A stretch of DNA of 64,000 nt from Acanthamoeba lenticulata (GCA_002179805.1 NAVB01000005.1:30392-94391), one strand, 5' to 3'; positions 21,469 to 35,500 are shown, counted from the first letter of the stretch. The notes: generated by a model not told the origin, from the letters alone. Numbers and translations: made by a program.

Positions 21469-23535
21469 TTACTCCAACAGCTCGTTGTTCTTGGCCGCGG
21501 CCCTCTTGGCGCTCTCGATCACCTCGACCAGACCCTTCCCGCCCGTCGCTGACTTCATGAAGGGATGCTGCATAGGGTTGTGTGTGCGCGCACAACGAGG
21601 GAAAGGTGAGTCACTTAATATATATTAATCATGCAAAATAAATCAAAAAATAAACCATAAATTAAAAAATGAAATGAAATCACCCATTGAACGCGTTCGT
21701 TGCTCGGGAGAGGGGGAGGGAGGGGGGGATACCTTCAGAAGCTCGTTGGCGTCGGGCCTCTGGCTTGGGTCCTTCTCGAGGGTGAGAGACACAAAGTTCT
21801 GGAAGTTCTGTGACCACTTGGAGGGCTCCTTGAGGTCCGGGATGCCCTTCGTTGTGATCAAGAAGAGCGCCCTGAGCGGTGGGAACTCCATGTACGGAGG
21901 CTCGCCCTCGGCCATCTCCATAATCATGATGCCCAGCGACCAGATGTCCACCTTCGTGTCGTACTCCTGGCCACGAATCAGCTCCGGGGCTGGACGACGA
22001 AGAATGAACATAGATTAGCACATGTCCGTCTTCTTCTTTTTCTTCTTCGCATTGCTCGGGAAGGCAAGGATTACCCATCCAGTACGGGGTGCCGACGATC
22101 GTCTGACGCTTGTTCTTCTGCTGAGTCAGCTGGGCGGCGTAACCAAAATCGGCTGCAGGAGGGGGAAAATGGATGTACGTAAGCAGAAGAACAGCCAATG
22201 GAATTGTAAAGGAGAGAGAAGTTGTTACCAATCTTGACCTCGCCCTTGGAGCCCAGGAGGATGTTGTCACTCTTGATATCTCTGTGAATCCTGTGGAGGC
22301 TGTGAATGTAGGCCAGACCCTTGAGGGTCTGTGTGATGGGAAGATAGAAACACAAGATCGGCGCTTAGTTGGTCTTGGCCCGAAAAAAAGATGTTCTCCC
22401 TCCCCAGGGATGAGGACGCACCTCCTGGCACACCCAAGCAATATTGCCCTCTGTCATCTGAACGTCCTCGAACTGCTCCAGAATCTCCGTGAGGCAGCCG
22501 CCGCCCATGTACTCCATGGCGACCTGAGAGAGGAAGAGGAAGGTTAACGATCAAATGGCTCCATACGTGCACAAGACGATGACGCCAAGACAACAAAGAA
22601 CACACCCAGAGCTTGTCCTCGACTCGGTAACTGTCAAGGTAGCGAACGACATTGGGGTGCGTGCTCTCCTTCATGATGTGGATCTCGGAGGTAAGCAGCT
22701 TGATGTTCTGTGCGTTGAGCGGCATCTTCTTGATAGCAATCTGCGAGCGGGCCAGAACGAGAGTGAACGGTCTTCAAAGTAAGAAGCGGTCCCCTCATTG
22801 ACAGGCGACTTGTTTCGGCGAACGGGTGGGGCACCTGCTCATTAGTGTTGCTGTCGACAGCCAGGAAGACCTCACCGGCAGCACCTTCACCAATCTTCGT
22901 GGGGTTGAGGTAGATCTTGGTAGGATCATCCTTGCTAACCAAATCATCTAATGGGAGGAGAGCAAATGCAGAGTGAGGATCGAAAAAGAATTGAACTTCC
23001 CGGCCCTTGCCTAGCTCGGTGCTTAGTGGCAACGTACTGAGTGTAATGGTTTGCTCCGGAGGCAGAGCCTCCGAGCTGCTCTTGGCCCCCTCGGCTTCCT
23101 TCTTGATTTGCTTGCTTGTAAAGTCGAGCACGTCGAGCACGAGGTCGGGATTCTCAAGGACCTCGGTCTTGGTGATGTTACCGGTTTTGAGCAGAGCTTC
23201 CATTTCAGGCGGCAAGCCCTAAAGGTGGCGCAATGTCGCAAAAAGATGGATGGAAAATGGCTTAATAAATGCTTGTTCATGCAGCAACATCATTGAACAT
23301 ATTGGAAGAAGAAGAAGTGTACCTTGTAGCCGGTGTCGGAGTTGAAATCGACGTGCACATGATGCTTAATGTTGTATGGGGAGCTCACGCTGGGAGCCGG
23401 GCTCGCAGCGTCAACTACATAATAGTCAAACGAATAAAAACAAGTTCAAGACTAATAAGAAGGGGACTACGCCCGCATTGTTGCATGTTTGGATCGATGT
23501 AACGTACCCTTCGTCTTTCTCCTGAATGGCCACAT
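21469..23535 (-). CDS. p21-activated kinase (PAK), STE20 family with CRIB domain
   Basis: Starts MWPFRRKTK. The second exon carries a [27 protein letters not shown] followed by [12 protein letters not shown], matching the ISxPxxFxHxxHVxxxxxxGxxxGLP pattern that binds Rac/Cdc42-GTP. The kinase domain begins [20 protein letters not shown] and has [31 protein letters not shown] and [19 protein letters not shown], all PAK-type. The C-terminus is [20 protein letters not shown] to NNELLE. About ten exons. PAKs link Rac GTPases to myosin I and actin; in amoebae they phosphorylate myosin I heavy chains. No PH domain or proline-rich segment is seen, and the N-terminus before the CRIB is short. Confidence 0.9.
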
Positions 23536-23842
23536 GATGCTGCAAAAGTAGCTAGCGTCTTGTTGGGGTCAGGTTGGTCCAAATGAAAAGAATGGCCAGA
23601 AGTTTAAGACGCACTCGCCTTCCTCTTTCTCCCTGACTACGGCCACTGTCCGATCAACGTCGCCTTGGGGGGTTCGCGTCGGTCGGGTCGCTTACTTCGC
23701 TCCACGGGCAACCGTTTCGTGTCCAGCCAATGGTTGCCTCCCTCCTGAAACTCACGCGAAAACGACCATCGACGTGAAACCAAAAGGAAACGCTTAAAGA
23801 AAAGTTCTCTGCATACCGGCCAGAGAACCAGCAATCGCAGCC
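23536..23842. promoter_or_regulatory. Divergent intergenic region between PAK and GT-TTLL12 genes
   Basis: This 307-base gap separates two start codons on opposite strands. It holds no convincing ORF and presumably contains both promoters. Confidence 0.4.
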
Positions 23843-26800
23843 ATGGCGGCGTCAAGTGCAGATGCGTTTGGCAAGTTCACCTGTTACATCCCCATCCATA
23901 CTAACTATGCCCAGGTATGTCTGCTGCTCCGCTTGCCATTTATTACCAAATTCTCACCGATTTTTCTCCGTTAGATGGAGAACATTGCCGTCTTCTTGCA
24001 GCACATGCCGGGCAAGCTTGTACACTCGCCTGCACCCTTCATGTTAAAACTCTAAGTGCACTATTAATACTTCACGTACTTCCAGTTCGTCTATGAATGG
24101 AACACGGAAAAGGACAAAATGGTAGGCGAGTTCAGCGCCGAAGGTCGTTGGCCCAACGCCGAGGTGTTCAAGTTTGGCGAGGAGGAGGTCTATCGCCAGC
24201 TCCTCCGCGACGAGCAGGCCGGCCGCCATGTCGTCGTTGTGCTCACCGCGTCCACCAACTATCCGTTTGCCCGCTCTCAGCTCCGCTTCTTCAGTACGCA
24301 TTCTGCTCTGTGATCTCCTCTTGCCATGTCGCCCGCGCTGGTTATGTCTAACTATCGTGCCTGTGGTCATATTCAATCCAACTCCATGGAACAGAGCTCC
24401 TGCAGACGCAGTTCCCCTCCACGATCGTGGACGTTCTGCCTTTGGGGCACTGCATGTATGGTTGCGATAGCTGCTCCGTGAGGGAGCACCAGATCCCATT
24501 GTTCTTCACCCGCTTCTTTACCAAGTACACACTCTTTCCTTCCTCGATCGTCCTTGCTCGTGGTGACGTGCGGCTGATGGGTAGTTTCAATCCATAAGAA
24601 CCCTGCCCTACACCAAAGACGACCTCGGGGCCAAGTACGGCATCACGGCGGCCCGTGAGGCTGGGAAGAAAGTGATTCTCGTCGCGCCGTCGGTTTACGC
24701 CAAGAGCTTCCTCACGAACCGAGCCTTCATCGATGCGCTGATCAAGCTCCAGGCCACCGAAGCGGACAAGTTCCACTTTGTGGTCAAGCTGCACGGCTAC
24801 TGCTTCTTCACCTACAAGGAGGAGTCCAACGGCGAAGTGACGTCGCACCCGCTCCACTCGCTCTCCGACACGGAGCGCGAGCACATCAAGCTACTCCAGG
24901 ACAACTTCAAGACAGCCGATGAAACCGAGTACAACGTTCTGCCCTTTATCGAAGCCGCCGACGCCGTACGTCTGCTTCCCGCCGTGAACGTTCTTGAGAA
25001 TGGCTCCTAAAAGGCTCGCGACCTGCCTTCAGGTGCTGACCGACTTGGACTCGAGCGTCGCATTTGAGGCGCTCTACTTCCCCGATGTTGCCATCCTGGC
25101 CTACGACCACCGGCAGCAGGGCGATGAAGAGGAAGCGGACGAAGACGAGGCAAAGCGCCCATTATTTCTTTTCAATTTTTTAATTTGCGACTTTTTCTAA
25201 ATTGTGGCTCCCCGCACCATACAGGAGAAGAAGGAGTACCACTCGTTCCTGCACCTGTTCAAGGGTGTCGAACAGCTGAACAGCCTGCTCCACTCTGCAC
25301 TCAAGTCCAAGCACGAGGCTCGCGGCAAGCAGTTCTTTGTGAAGAAGTACGGCGAGGTTGATGGCAAGGAGATGGAGCGCATCGCCGAGTCGCGCGGCTG
25401 GTTCGTGCCGCTGGGTGAGGCCTCCACCCGCGCATCCGAGTACGTCGCCGGCGCCCCAATCCCCCTCCCCGTGAGCCGCCTACGAGCGGCTGACCAACCT
25501 CGGGGTCCTTCAGGAACGCTGCGGAGCGCTGGAGCCACGTCCAAAGCAAGCTCCGGGAGGAGTTTAGCGAGGAGTCGTCCACGCCTCTCGACTACATGGC
25601 GCGCGGGAGCGAGATTCCGGACGACGTAATCGACTTCACGCTCTTCCTTCAGGCGCACCAGCAGGCGCTGCAGGACATGCGCGTCCCCGAGAACCTGTGG
25701 CGCAAGCTTCACAGCAAGGTACTGACGGGGAAACACTCCGATGGGAGCTCGAGCCTCTGCGGTGACGATTGATCTTTGTGCGGTCACGCTTCGCAGGTCA
25801 AGAACGAGGTATTCGATGCTGGCAACTACTTCCAGTTTGGCATGGACGAGGACGGCAACATGCTGCTTATTCTCAATGATGAGCTCGAGGCTGGCCTGGC
25901 GGCGGCCTCAGACGTGTTCCTGGTCGACCACTTCTGGACCACCACCATTGACAACTCACGGAACCAGGTGCGGAGTCCGTGTGTGCGGCCTGTGGAGCGC
26001 GTGGCTGACCCTGCGCTGCGGCACAGCTGCGGACGGTGCCCAACCTCTTGGAGCGCATGAGCGCGATCCTGGGCATCAATCCCGACGCGGTGGGCGATCG
26101 CGAGGCGCTGGTCGAGGAGGTGTGGAAGAGCATGTGGAAGTTCAACCAGACCTACCGCGTGCGCCTTAACGACGAGGACAAGGAGGGCACCCCCGTCTGG
26201 TGTACGTGTGTTCCCCAAATTCACATGTCCTTCTCTTTGGTCTTCTGATCGTGTGGGCGCACAGACATGATGGACGAAGTCGGCTCGCGCATCTCCCACT
26301 GCGACACGCCGCAGGAGGAGACGAAGAAGAAGGAGGAAGAGGGCGACAAGGAAGCCAAGGCTGATAACGCGGCGGAGGATGAAGAGGAGGAAGAGGAGGA
26401 CGAGGAGCCCGCTCGTCCCAACACGCGTTGCGTCCCATTCTTCTACAATGCGCGAGGCGTTTCCTACTCTATCCTCTGGCCCACGCAGGACATTGAACCC
26501 GGTACCCCCCTCTTCTCCCAATCCACTTGGACTTCTGGCGGCGGTGGTGTTCATCAATTGTTGGATCGCAGGCGACATCATCACGCGCGACTTCCTGGAG
26601 ACCGTCAAGGGTGATCTGCAGCGAGCTGCTCGAGGTACGCGCCTCTCAGGAGTAAAATAATAAAGAGGGCGAGGTTGATTGCGGACGGACGACGGGCTGA
26701 ACGGGCGCCAAATGGCAGGTGTGGCGTTTGGCATCGAGGAGGGCGAGGAGTTTGCGGAGCTGTTCAAGGAGGCTCTGGAGCGCCACCGTGCCAACATCGC

Positions 26801-27991
26801 GTCGGTCGTTCCGCCCACTCGCCCACCTCCCCAGCAGGTCTCGGACAAGACATCCCGGTAGGTGCCCATCGTCTTCTCGCCCAGCAATGCGTCGCTCACA
26901 GCACGCCCTGACCTGACTTGGCCCGAATCACAAATCGCAGCGCGCACCTCAAGGTCTTCTCGGACACCGAGTTTATCAAGAAGGCGCTCACGTGGGACCG
27001 CTTCTCCGTCGTGGATGAAGTCAAGGACGCTGACGTGCTGTGGTTCAGCGATGACGTGGGCAACATTCAGGACCTGTTGAGGAACAAGCAGCAGTTGGTG
27101 AACCAGTACCCCAACGAGATGTGCGTCACCTACAAGCACAAGCTCGTGGAGACCGTCCTGCGGTGCTGGGGCGAGACCTGCACCTGGCTGCCGACCACCT
27201 TCAACCTCAACACGCAGCTGCCGCAGTTCATCGCGCAATGGCGCGAGAACGAGGAGAAGCGCTCAGAGGCGGACAACAACTTGTGGATCATCAAGCCGTG
27301 GAACAAGAGCCGTGGTCTGGAGATCTTCGTCACCGACAGCCTGGCGCCGATCATCAGGTCGCTCGAAACGGGGCCCAAGATCGCGAGCCAGTACCTGGCC
27401 CGGCCGGCGCTGTACAAGGGCCGCAAGTTTGACCTGCGGTACATCGTCATGGTGCGCTCGCTGGCGCCGCTGGAGATCTACGTCTACCGCATGTTCTGGA
27501 TCCGCGCGGCCAACAAACCCTTCTCGCTCGACCACTTTGACGACTACGAGAAGCACTTCACCGTCATGAACTACTCGACCTACAACCTGGAGCAGATCCT
27601 CTACACCGACTTCATTCAGACCTTCGAGGCCGAGCACCCGGGTGTCCAGTGGGAGCGCGACGTGCAGCCCAAGATCAACCAGATGTTCCGCGACGTCTTT
27701 GTCGCCGCCACGCAGCCCTCGACGGACCGGTGGAATGGCCTCCTGGCTCCGCTCCACGAAGGGACCGGCGACCTCCGTCAGCAGTGCCGCGGAATGTACG
27801 GCGCCGACCTCATGATCGACGAGCACATGAACCCGGTCCTGCTCGAGATGAACTTTTCTCCCGACTGCAAGCGAGCCGTCAACTACGACGCCGACTTCTT
27901 CAACGTCGTCTTCACGTCTCTCTTCACCGACGACTGGAAGGATGAGCCCACGCGCAAGGACCTCATCATGAGCAAGATCGCCCTCATCTAA
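23843..27991 (+). CDS. Fusion: GT-B/CDP-glycerol phosphotransferase-like domain plus TTLL12-type tubulin ligase-like domain
   Basis: The start at 23843 gives MAASSADAFGKFTCYIPIHT. The N-terminal half resembles Glyphos_transf/GT-B enzymes: VVVVLTASTNYPFARSQLRF, AGKKVILVAPSVYAKSF, FHFVVKLHGYCF and ADAVLTDLDSSVAFEALYFP, the last like the ADVLITDYSS motif. An intron at 25440-25513 then splices in frame to NAAERWSHVQSKLREEFSEE and a TTLL12-type region: MRVPENLWRKLHSKVKNEVF, VPNLLERMSAILGI, SMWKFNQTYRVRL, WYMMDEVGSRISH, VPFFYNARGVSYSILWPTQD, LWIIKPWNKSRGLEIFVT, DYEKHFTVMNYSTYNLEQI and LLEMNFSPDCKRAVNYDADF. TTLL12 joins a SET-like region to a TTL fold. An in-frame ATG at 25596 would allow two separate genes instead. 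An acidic insert lies near 26310-26410. One intron (25150-25224) begins with GC. Stop at 27989-27991. Confidence 0.75.
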
Positions 27992-28135
27992 AGGCCTAAA
28001 GCTTTCTTTTTTGACCTTATTAATAATCCCACAGGCCAATCCCTGCATTGTGCAACTTTGTCGACACAGAGGGACACAACACGCAAACCGAGAGTCAAAG
28101 AAGATCGTGCTTAACAGTGTCGAAGATTATTGAAG

Positions 28136-28495
28136 ATGTCGAGAGATCCCGCGATTACTGGCGCTGCGTTTGGGTTCGTGAGTCACCGCTGCGCTAAGCT
28201 GGGCAAGGGCAACAACGAGGCCATCAAGACTTGTGCCGTTGCTGAGACAAAAGAGCTCAACAAGGTCTGCGGCGAGGAGCTCCATGCCCTGGGGGACTGC
28301 GTCGACGATCAAGGGAATGGCTACGGCGTGTGCGCCCGGCAGTCATTCGACCTCCGCGTCTGCGTGCAAGCCAACTTTGGCTTCGATTACGTTCTTGAGT
28401 CTAAGAAGCGGAGCGCTAGGAAGAACAAGACCACTGTTCCTACAGAACTCGCTGATACAGAGAAGCTGGAGAAGGCTGCTTCCCTAAGGAAGTGA
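28136..28495 (+). CDS. Twin-CX9C (CHCH) mitochondrial protein, probable complex I subunit NDUFA8
   Basis: An intronless ORF of 119 residues starting MSRDPAITGAAFGFVSHRCA. It contains CGEELHALGDC and CARQSFDLRVC, each exactly Cys-x9-Cys, plus two upstream cysteines in HRCAKLGKGNNEAIKTCAV. The order, ending CVQANFGFDYVL, resembles NDUFA8/PGIV, which has paired CHCH motifs and is imported into the intermembrane space by Mia40 to join complex I. The tail is Lys-rich. Other twin-CX9C proteins cannot be excluded. The upstream gap from the TTLL12 stop is only 144 bp. Confidence 0.65.
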   Translation: MSRDPAITGAAFGFVSHRCAKLGKGNNEAIKTCAVAETKELNKVCGEELHALGDCVDDQGNGYGVCARQSFDLRVCVQANFGFDYVLESKKRSARKNKTTVPTELADTEKLEKAASLRK

Positions 28496-29123
28496 TTTCC
28501 ATCTTAACACTGATAGTTTTTACAATTTTACTGGAGCTGGTGAGGCAACTAAGCCTAATCTATGGAGGTAGTGCAGCTAACCGACACAAGAACCTGGCCC
28601 ACTTACAAGTTGTTCAGCGCCCACAAGTTTGGCGCCATAACCCCCAATTTGGAAATACAACCAACATCGGCGCAACGTCACTTCGACCCACTTCTATCTG
28701 GTCTCGCCTCCTCTATTGAAGGCTGCACGAAGGATTATGGCTGGCGGCTGGCGTGAGGCCTCGCCCGGCGGCTTCAAGGTAAGCGTCGAGGACGGCCACG
28801 GGCGGAATGTAAGGTTGGCACCAAACCGACGGGCTGGTCCCCAGTTAAAGGTGTGATCGAAAGCGGTTGGTGTCGTCACGGGCAGATTCGGGGCAGTACC
28901 CTGCCTGACTCGTCGTAATGGTCATAGTGATGCGTCGTGTCTGAGATATCACCACTGACGTAGCGCACCAACCCTTGTCCACCACAACATCAGCATCCGT
29001 GGCAAGAACTGGGCCGTAAGAGATTTCGAAACTCCAGTTCCAAAAACACTAACCAACATTCCAACCAAGAGCTCAGAAAGAAAAACAATTTCTACTCCAA
29101 AAGACTTTTATTTTTAAAGGTCT
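28496..29123. other. Intergenic region with a small GC-rich island
   Basis: 628 bases without a convincing gene. Most is AT-richer than the flanking exons, but 28737-28880 is GC-rich and starts with ATG GCT GGC GGC TGG, giving a 44-codon ORF with no recognised similarity. I do not call it a gene. Confidence 0.4.
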
Positions 29124-30491
29124 ATGGGAAACGTGGCTGGCCGAACGAAAGGAAGAGTACCCGGCCTCCTCCTCGAGGACTGCGGATTGGGCGTGCCAAT
29201 CCAGGCGCTCGCCGCATCCGGATGGCAGGAAGACGAAGGCCCCATTTTCGAGCGCCTAGTTGAGTTCTGGCGCGTGGACGACAGTGAGTTGGACTCGTCC
29301 GTGACGGGCGACATAGCCGGCAAGTTCGACCAGCAGGTGACGGTGGTTAGGTGGCGTGGCGACCTGCTCGTCCTCAAGCGCTGCCTCCGTCCCTCCAGCC
29401 TCTGTGCAGAGCTTGCTGTCTGGTTTCGCCTCCGCCCCCACAGGTGTGCTCACTACTCAACAACTAGCTTGAAGACGTTGAACTGAGCGGCTGTTCCTCA
29501 TGCATGGACTCGCCACCAGCCGCTTGGTGGGGTTCAGGGGCGTGGTGCCCGAGCTTCTGGCCCACCTGACCGAATACGTGGCCGGCGGCACGCTGGAGGA
29601 CTACCTGCTGTCGCCCGAGGCGCCCGCCTTGGGCAGCGCGGCGTGGCTGCTGCAAGCCACCGTCCTCCTCCGCGACGTGGCTCGCGGCATGGCGCACCTC
29701 CACAGCGAGGGCTACCTCTGGCGCGACTGTGCCGCACGCAACGTGCTTCTGTGCCACGAGCCTGGCGACGAGCGTCTGCTGCGTGCCAAGTATGCGGCAT
29801 CTCGCCTGTGTCAACCTGTTTCATAGGGGCAACTCACGTCGTGGAGTCCTGCAACGACGCATTGTGCAGGATCACCGACTTTGGCTTTACGCGCAAGATG
29901 GACCCCGACGGCCGCGTCGTGGTGCCCACGCAATCGCTCAACCTGCCGATCCGCATCTGCGCCCCCGAGTCGCTCGCCTCGAGTGACGCTGAGTACTCGA
30001 TCAAGGTGGAGCTCACTGCCCTTCGTCTTGCTCATCCTGTCCAACCAACATAGCGCTCACATCACGCCTTTCTCGCCCCGCTTTATGCAGAGCGAAGTGT
30101 GGTCTTTGGGTGTGCTGATGTACAGCCTCTTCGCCCGTCAGCGTACCGACGGCTCCACCTTATCCCCCTTGCCTGACCCCATTTCACTGACCACACGGGC
30201 ACACGCACAGGGCCGTATGGCGATTTGCCCACTGCGCAGTTGGTCGAAGGCTTGACGGCAGGCACTCTCGCCCTGAGCGTCGACGACTTGGTACTGTTTC
30301 AAAGCGCGTCTTCCTCTACAAGCGACGAGGCGATCGCGCAACAAGAGGGAGATACATGCAAGCAAGCGAGCCAACGATTATATCGGCTGTTCAAGGCCTG
30401 TTTGCGACACAAGCCAGAACACCGCCCAACGATGAAGAAGGCCCTGGACAAGCTCACCTCCGTTCTCGGCTTGCTCGAGTCAGCTCCCTGA
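29124..30491 (+). CDS. Tyrosine-kinase-like protein kinase with WRD catalytic loop
   Basis: Starts MGNVAGRTKGRVPGLLLEDC, with Gly2 possibly myristoylated. Kinase motifs: VTVVRWRGDLLVLKR (beta-3 Lys), LTEYVAGGTLEDYLL (hinge and alpha-D), GMAHLHSEGYLWRDCAARNV (catalytic loop, near 29690-29745), ITDFGFTRKM (DFG) and ICAPESLASSDAEYSIKSEV, then VWSLGVLMYSLFARQRT. RDCAARN resembles the RDLAARN loop of tyrosine kinases, while the HRD histidine is Trp. The distal lobe ends RLFKACLRHKPEHRPTMKKA. No clear glycine-rich loop is seen. About four introns. Likely a TK or TKL member; activity is plausible because the catalytic Asp, the Asn and the DFG are kept. Confidence 0.75.
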
Positions 30492-30729
30492 GTTTGTTTA
30501 TTTCTGTTTATTTGATTTAATTTAATCATTTTTGGTTTCTGTCGACAGCGTCGGTTCGGGCAGAAGATGGTCTAGCACGTGGGCTCGTGTGCGAAAGGAA
30601 GGCCGGGACTCCCCCGAGAGAGTTGGAGAGACAGTCAGACAGTCGTCGTTGTTGTTCCTAAAGAACGTGAGCGTGGGGAGGGCGCACCACACGCGCGCAA
30701 ATCGAGAGGTGGAGTGGCTACGTTCGAAG

Positions 30730-32351
<1,622 letters not shown>

Positions 32352-32572
32352 GGAAGGCCCTTTGAGGAAACCCTTCTTCCTCTTGATCAAATTTTTTTTT
32401 GGTTTTGCTTTTGTACAGTCCTCCTCTTCCCTTTCCTCTTCTCTCTCTCTCTCTCTCTACAATAACGCCGTTTCCCTCATCTCTTCTCCGACTCCTCGTC
32501 CGCTTCGTGCGTGGCCACGAGCCTCCAAACGGCAATAAATAATCATAAGAAAAAAAAGCCTTGAACGAAGCA
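32352..32572. repeat. Convergent 3' gap with (CT)9 microsatellite
   Basis: The gap between the stop codons of the CaMK-like kinase (plus) and TAF1 (minus) contains a T-run near 32391-32400 and a (CT)9 tract at 32441-32458. No gene is seen. Confidence 0.6.
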
Positions 32573-35500
32573 CTAGTCCTCCTTGCGAAGCTTGACGGGG
32601 AGCTTGATCTTGACCTTGGTCGAGCCCGCCACCGACGTCACGCGCGGAACCGTGGAGGCCGTAGACGGGGACGACGGGCTCGAGCTGAAGTGGAAGGACG
32701 ACGAAGGCGAAGCCGGCACCGACGACGAGGGCGTGCTCGAGCGAGGCGTGCCGGACCGCGACGACGGCCGCGAAGACCTGCCGCCCGTCCCCGACGAGTG
32801 GCCCGACGACGTCTTGGGCGTGTAGGGCGTCGAGGCCGCCGACGATCTGGAGCCGCCACCGGAGCGCCCACGGCCAGAGGCTGGCGCTGGCGTCGACACG
32901 GGCGTCTCGGCCGCGTCCTGCGGTCAAGCACAATAACCGGTCGTAAGGCTTTTGGCTACCGATAGTGAAGGGGAAGAAAGGGGCGCACCTGAGCCCCGAG
33001 GAGGGCCTCGAGCTCTTGGATCTCGGTCTCGTTCTCGCGGAGGGCTTCAATGCAGACGGTGACGAGCGTATCGGCCATGGGAGGGAGCTGCGGGAAGCGC
33101 GTCGCGCAGTACTTGCGGCAGTTGGCCGCCATAAGCCGAATGTCTGCCATCAGCGCGTTCTGATGGTTGTTGTCATTGATTGGATGAAGGTCAGCTACAG
33201 TCCCACGCAAGCCTAAAACGAGCTTCAAGGCAGGGAGGTAGACGCACCTGCGAGAGGTACTTGAAGGCCTTGACGTTGGCGTGGATGGTGCTGAGGTCGA
33301 TGGGCTTCTTGATGTACTTGTGGTAGTCGGGGGCCTCTGCGGCGGTGACCGGTTGGAGGAACGGCGACGCGTAGTCGTGGCTCTTGACCCGGAGCAGGGC
33401 CTTCTCAAAGATGGCCGCCAGCTGCACGCCGGCGCCGCGCCCAGTCTTGCTGCTGGCCCGCGCAGTCCGCGCCGGCTTAGCCGGGTTGGTCATGTAGGTG
33501 GGCTCCGACAGCTCCGAAGCCGGTCGCTTGCGCGTCAGCGCGCCAGGCGGCAGATCCTTCTTGCTGATCCGCAGGATGAGCTTCTTCTCCCCGCCAGCAC
33601 TGCTGGCACCGGCGCCGCTGCCGCTGGTGGCCGCGGGCGTGGTGGCGGCGGCCGGCGTCGCCGGCGCGGCGATAGGCGTGGCAGCCGGCGACGGGGTCGG
33701 CACGGCGGCCGGTGTGCGCGGCGTCGAGGGCTGAGGCTGAGGCTCCACCTTGGGCCGCTTGGGCGTCCGCCTGCTGCTGCTGGGCGTCGCGGCGGGCGTC
33801 TCAGAGGCAGGCGTCGCAGCGGCCGGTGCGGGGGCGGGAACGGGGGCCGGGACCGGGGCCGGAGTGACTGGCGCCGCGGCGGGCGGCGGAACGTCAACGA
33901 CCGAGATGGGTGAGGCCGGGACAGACGGGGCCGGCGTGGAGGCGGCCGTCGTCGGCGCCGAACCGGTGGGAGCAGCTGCGGTCGAGGAGCCAAGGCCGCG
34001 GTTCGGGGTGACGGCGGCGAGGACGACCTTGGGGAAGCGGAGCTTGGTGCCCTCGACCTTGACCAGCGGGGCCACCTTGGCCACTGCTGCGGCGGCCTCC
34101 TCTTCGGCCATGAGGAGGTCGTCGAGGGCGGGCTCGTCGTCAGCGAGGAGGTCATCCAGGCCATCATCGTCGAGGTCCAAGTCGTCAAGGAGGCCATCGT
34201 CGTCATCATCGTCGTCGTCATAGTCGACGTTCCGGCGCCGGCGCTTGCGGCCGCGGCGCGGGCCGGAGCCCTTGGTCGTCCCGGTGCCGCCAGCGCCAGC
34301 GGCGGCTGAGTCCTCGGTATAGTAGGGGCAGTTGCGGTTGGTGCGCATGTGGCCCACCATCCCGCAGGCGCCGCAGACGAGCTGGGAGTTGGAGCCCTCG
34401 CCAGCCTGGGACAAGGTGCCGTCGCGGTTGCCCTCGGCCAGGCGTCCGGCCAGGATTTGCTGCTTCTCGCGGTTCTTCTTGAGGCGCCGGAGCTGCTCCT
34501 GCAGGCGGCGCTTCTCCTTGCGCACGCGAAGCTTCTCGGCCTCCTCCTCGACCGTGAGCTTGGGCCGGTTCTTCTTGGCCGCCTTGGACTTCTTCATGTA
34601 CTCCTCCACGAGCTTCGGGTCCCGGATGATCTCCACCACCTTGATGGGCTGCCCGTCGGGGCCCTTCTTCGTCACCGTCCGCTTGATGTACTTGCGCGAT
34701 TTCTTGGTTCCGCCGGCCTGGCCCGCCTCTCCGCCGCCGGCTTGGTCGCCCTCGGAAACTCCTCCTCCCGCTCCTCCGCTGGTGGGCGAGCCGCCCGAGA
34801 ACCCGTCGCCGGCGAAGCTGTCGCGCGACGAAGTGTCGCTCACCGGCGAGAACGGCTCCCTCTTCACCTCTGCGGCCGGCGGCGCGAGCGGCGTGGCCGG
34901 CTTGCTCGAGGCCGGCGTTGCGGTTGCGGCCGCCGTGGGCTGAGGCGCCAACGCGCGGGCAGGCGTGGCGGAGGCCTGGAGGGCCTCCTCGCGCTTCTTC
35001 TCGCGGGCCTCCTCCATGAACTTCTGAAGCTCGCGGCGCTCGGCCTCCTCCTCCTCAGCCTCCTGCTGGGCGAGGGTCTTTTTGCGGCCCAGCACGCGCG
35101 GGGTGGCGCCGCTGCCGCCGCCAGCAGAGGCGGTCAACGCCGGATTGCGGCCGCGGGCGGGCTTGGGCGGCGGGAGCTCGGGCGCCTCTTGGTTCGAGTC
35201 CTCGTCAAAGAGAGCCTCGAGCTCGCGCTCCATCTCGCCGGCAAAGTCCTGCAGCTCGATGTTGTCCTGGAGGTCCTCCTCGTCGTCGGAGATGTCGTCC
35301 GGGTGGAGGTCGGACAGGAAGGCCAGCTGCTTCTCGAAGATGCGAGCGCACTCGTCCTTGTAGACCTGTTGCTGCTGCTGGAAGTTGAACCGCCGGCCGC
35401 GCGCAAATTTGGTCAGGTTGGGGTCGTCTCCGCCGGCGGCCGCCGCGCTCGACTTCTCGCGCACGAGGTCGATTCGCTCCCACCGCCCGAGCTTCTCGAT

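Noticed and set aside
25826..27238. 470-codon minus-strand ORF
   Set aside because: It lies antisense to the TTLL12 exons and crosses several introns of that gene; the sequence is low-complexity and arginine/leucine-rich.
27263..28048. 261-codon minus-strand ORF
   Set aside because: Antisense shadow of the last TTLL12 exon, rich in Val, Leu and Asp from complementary codons.
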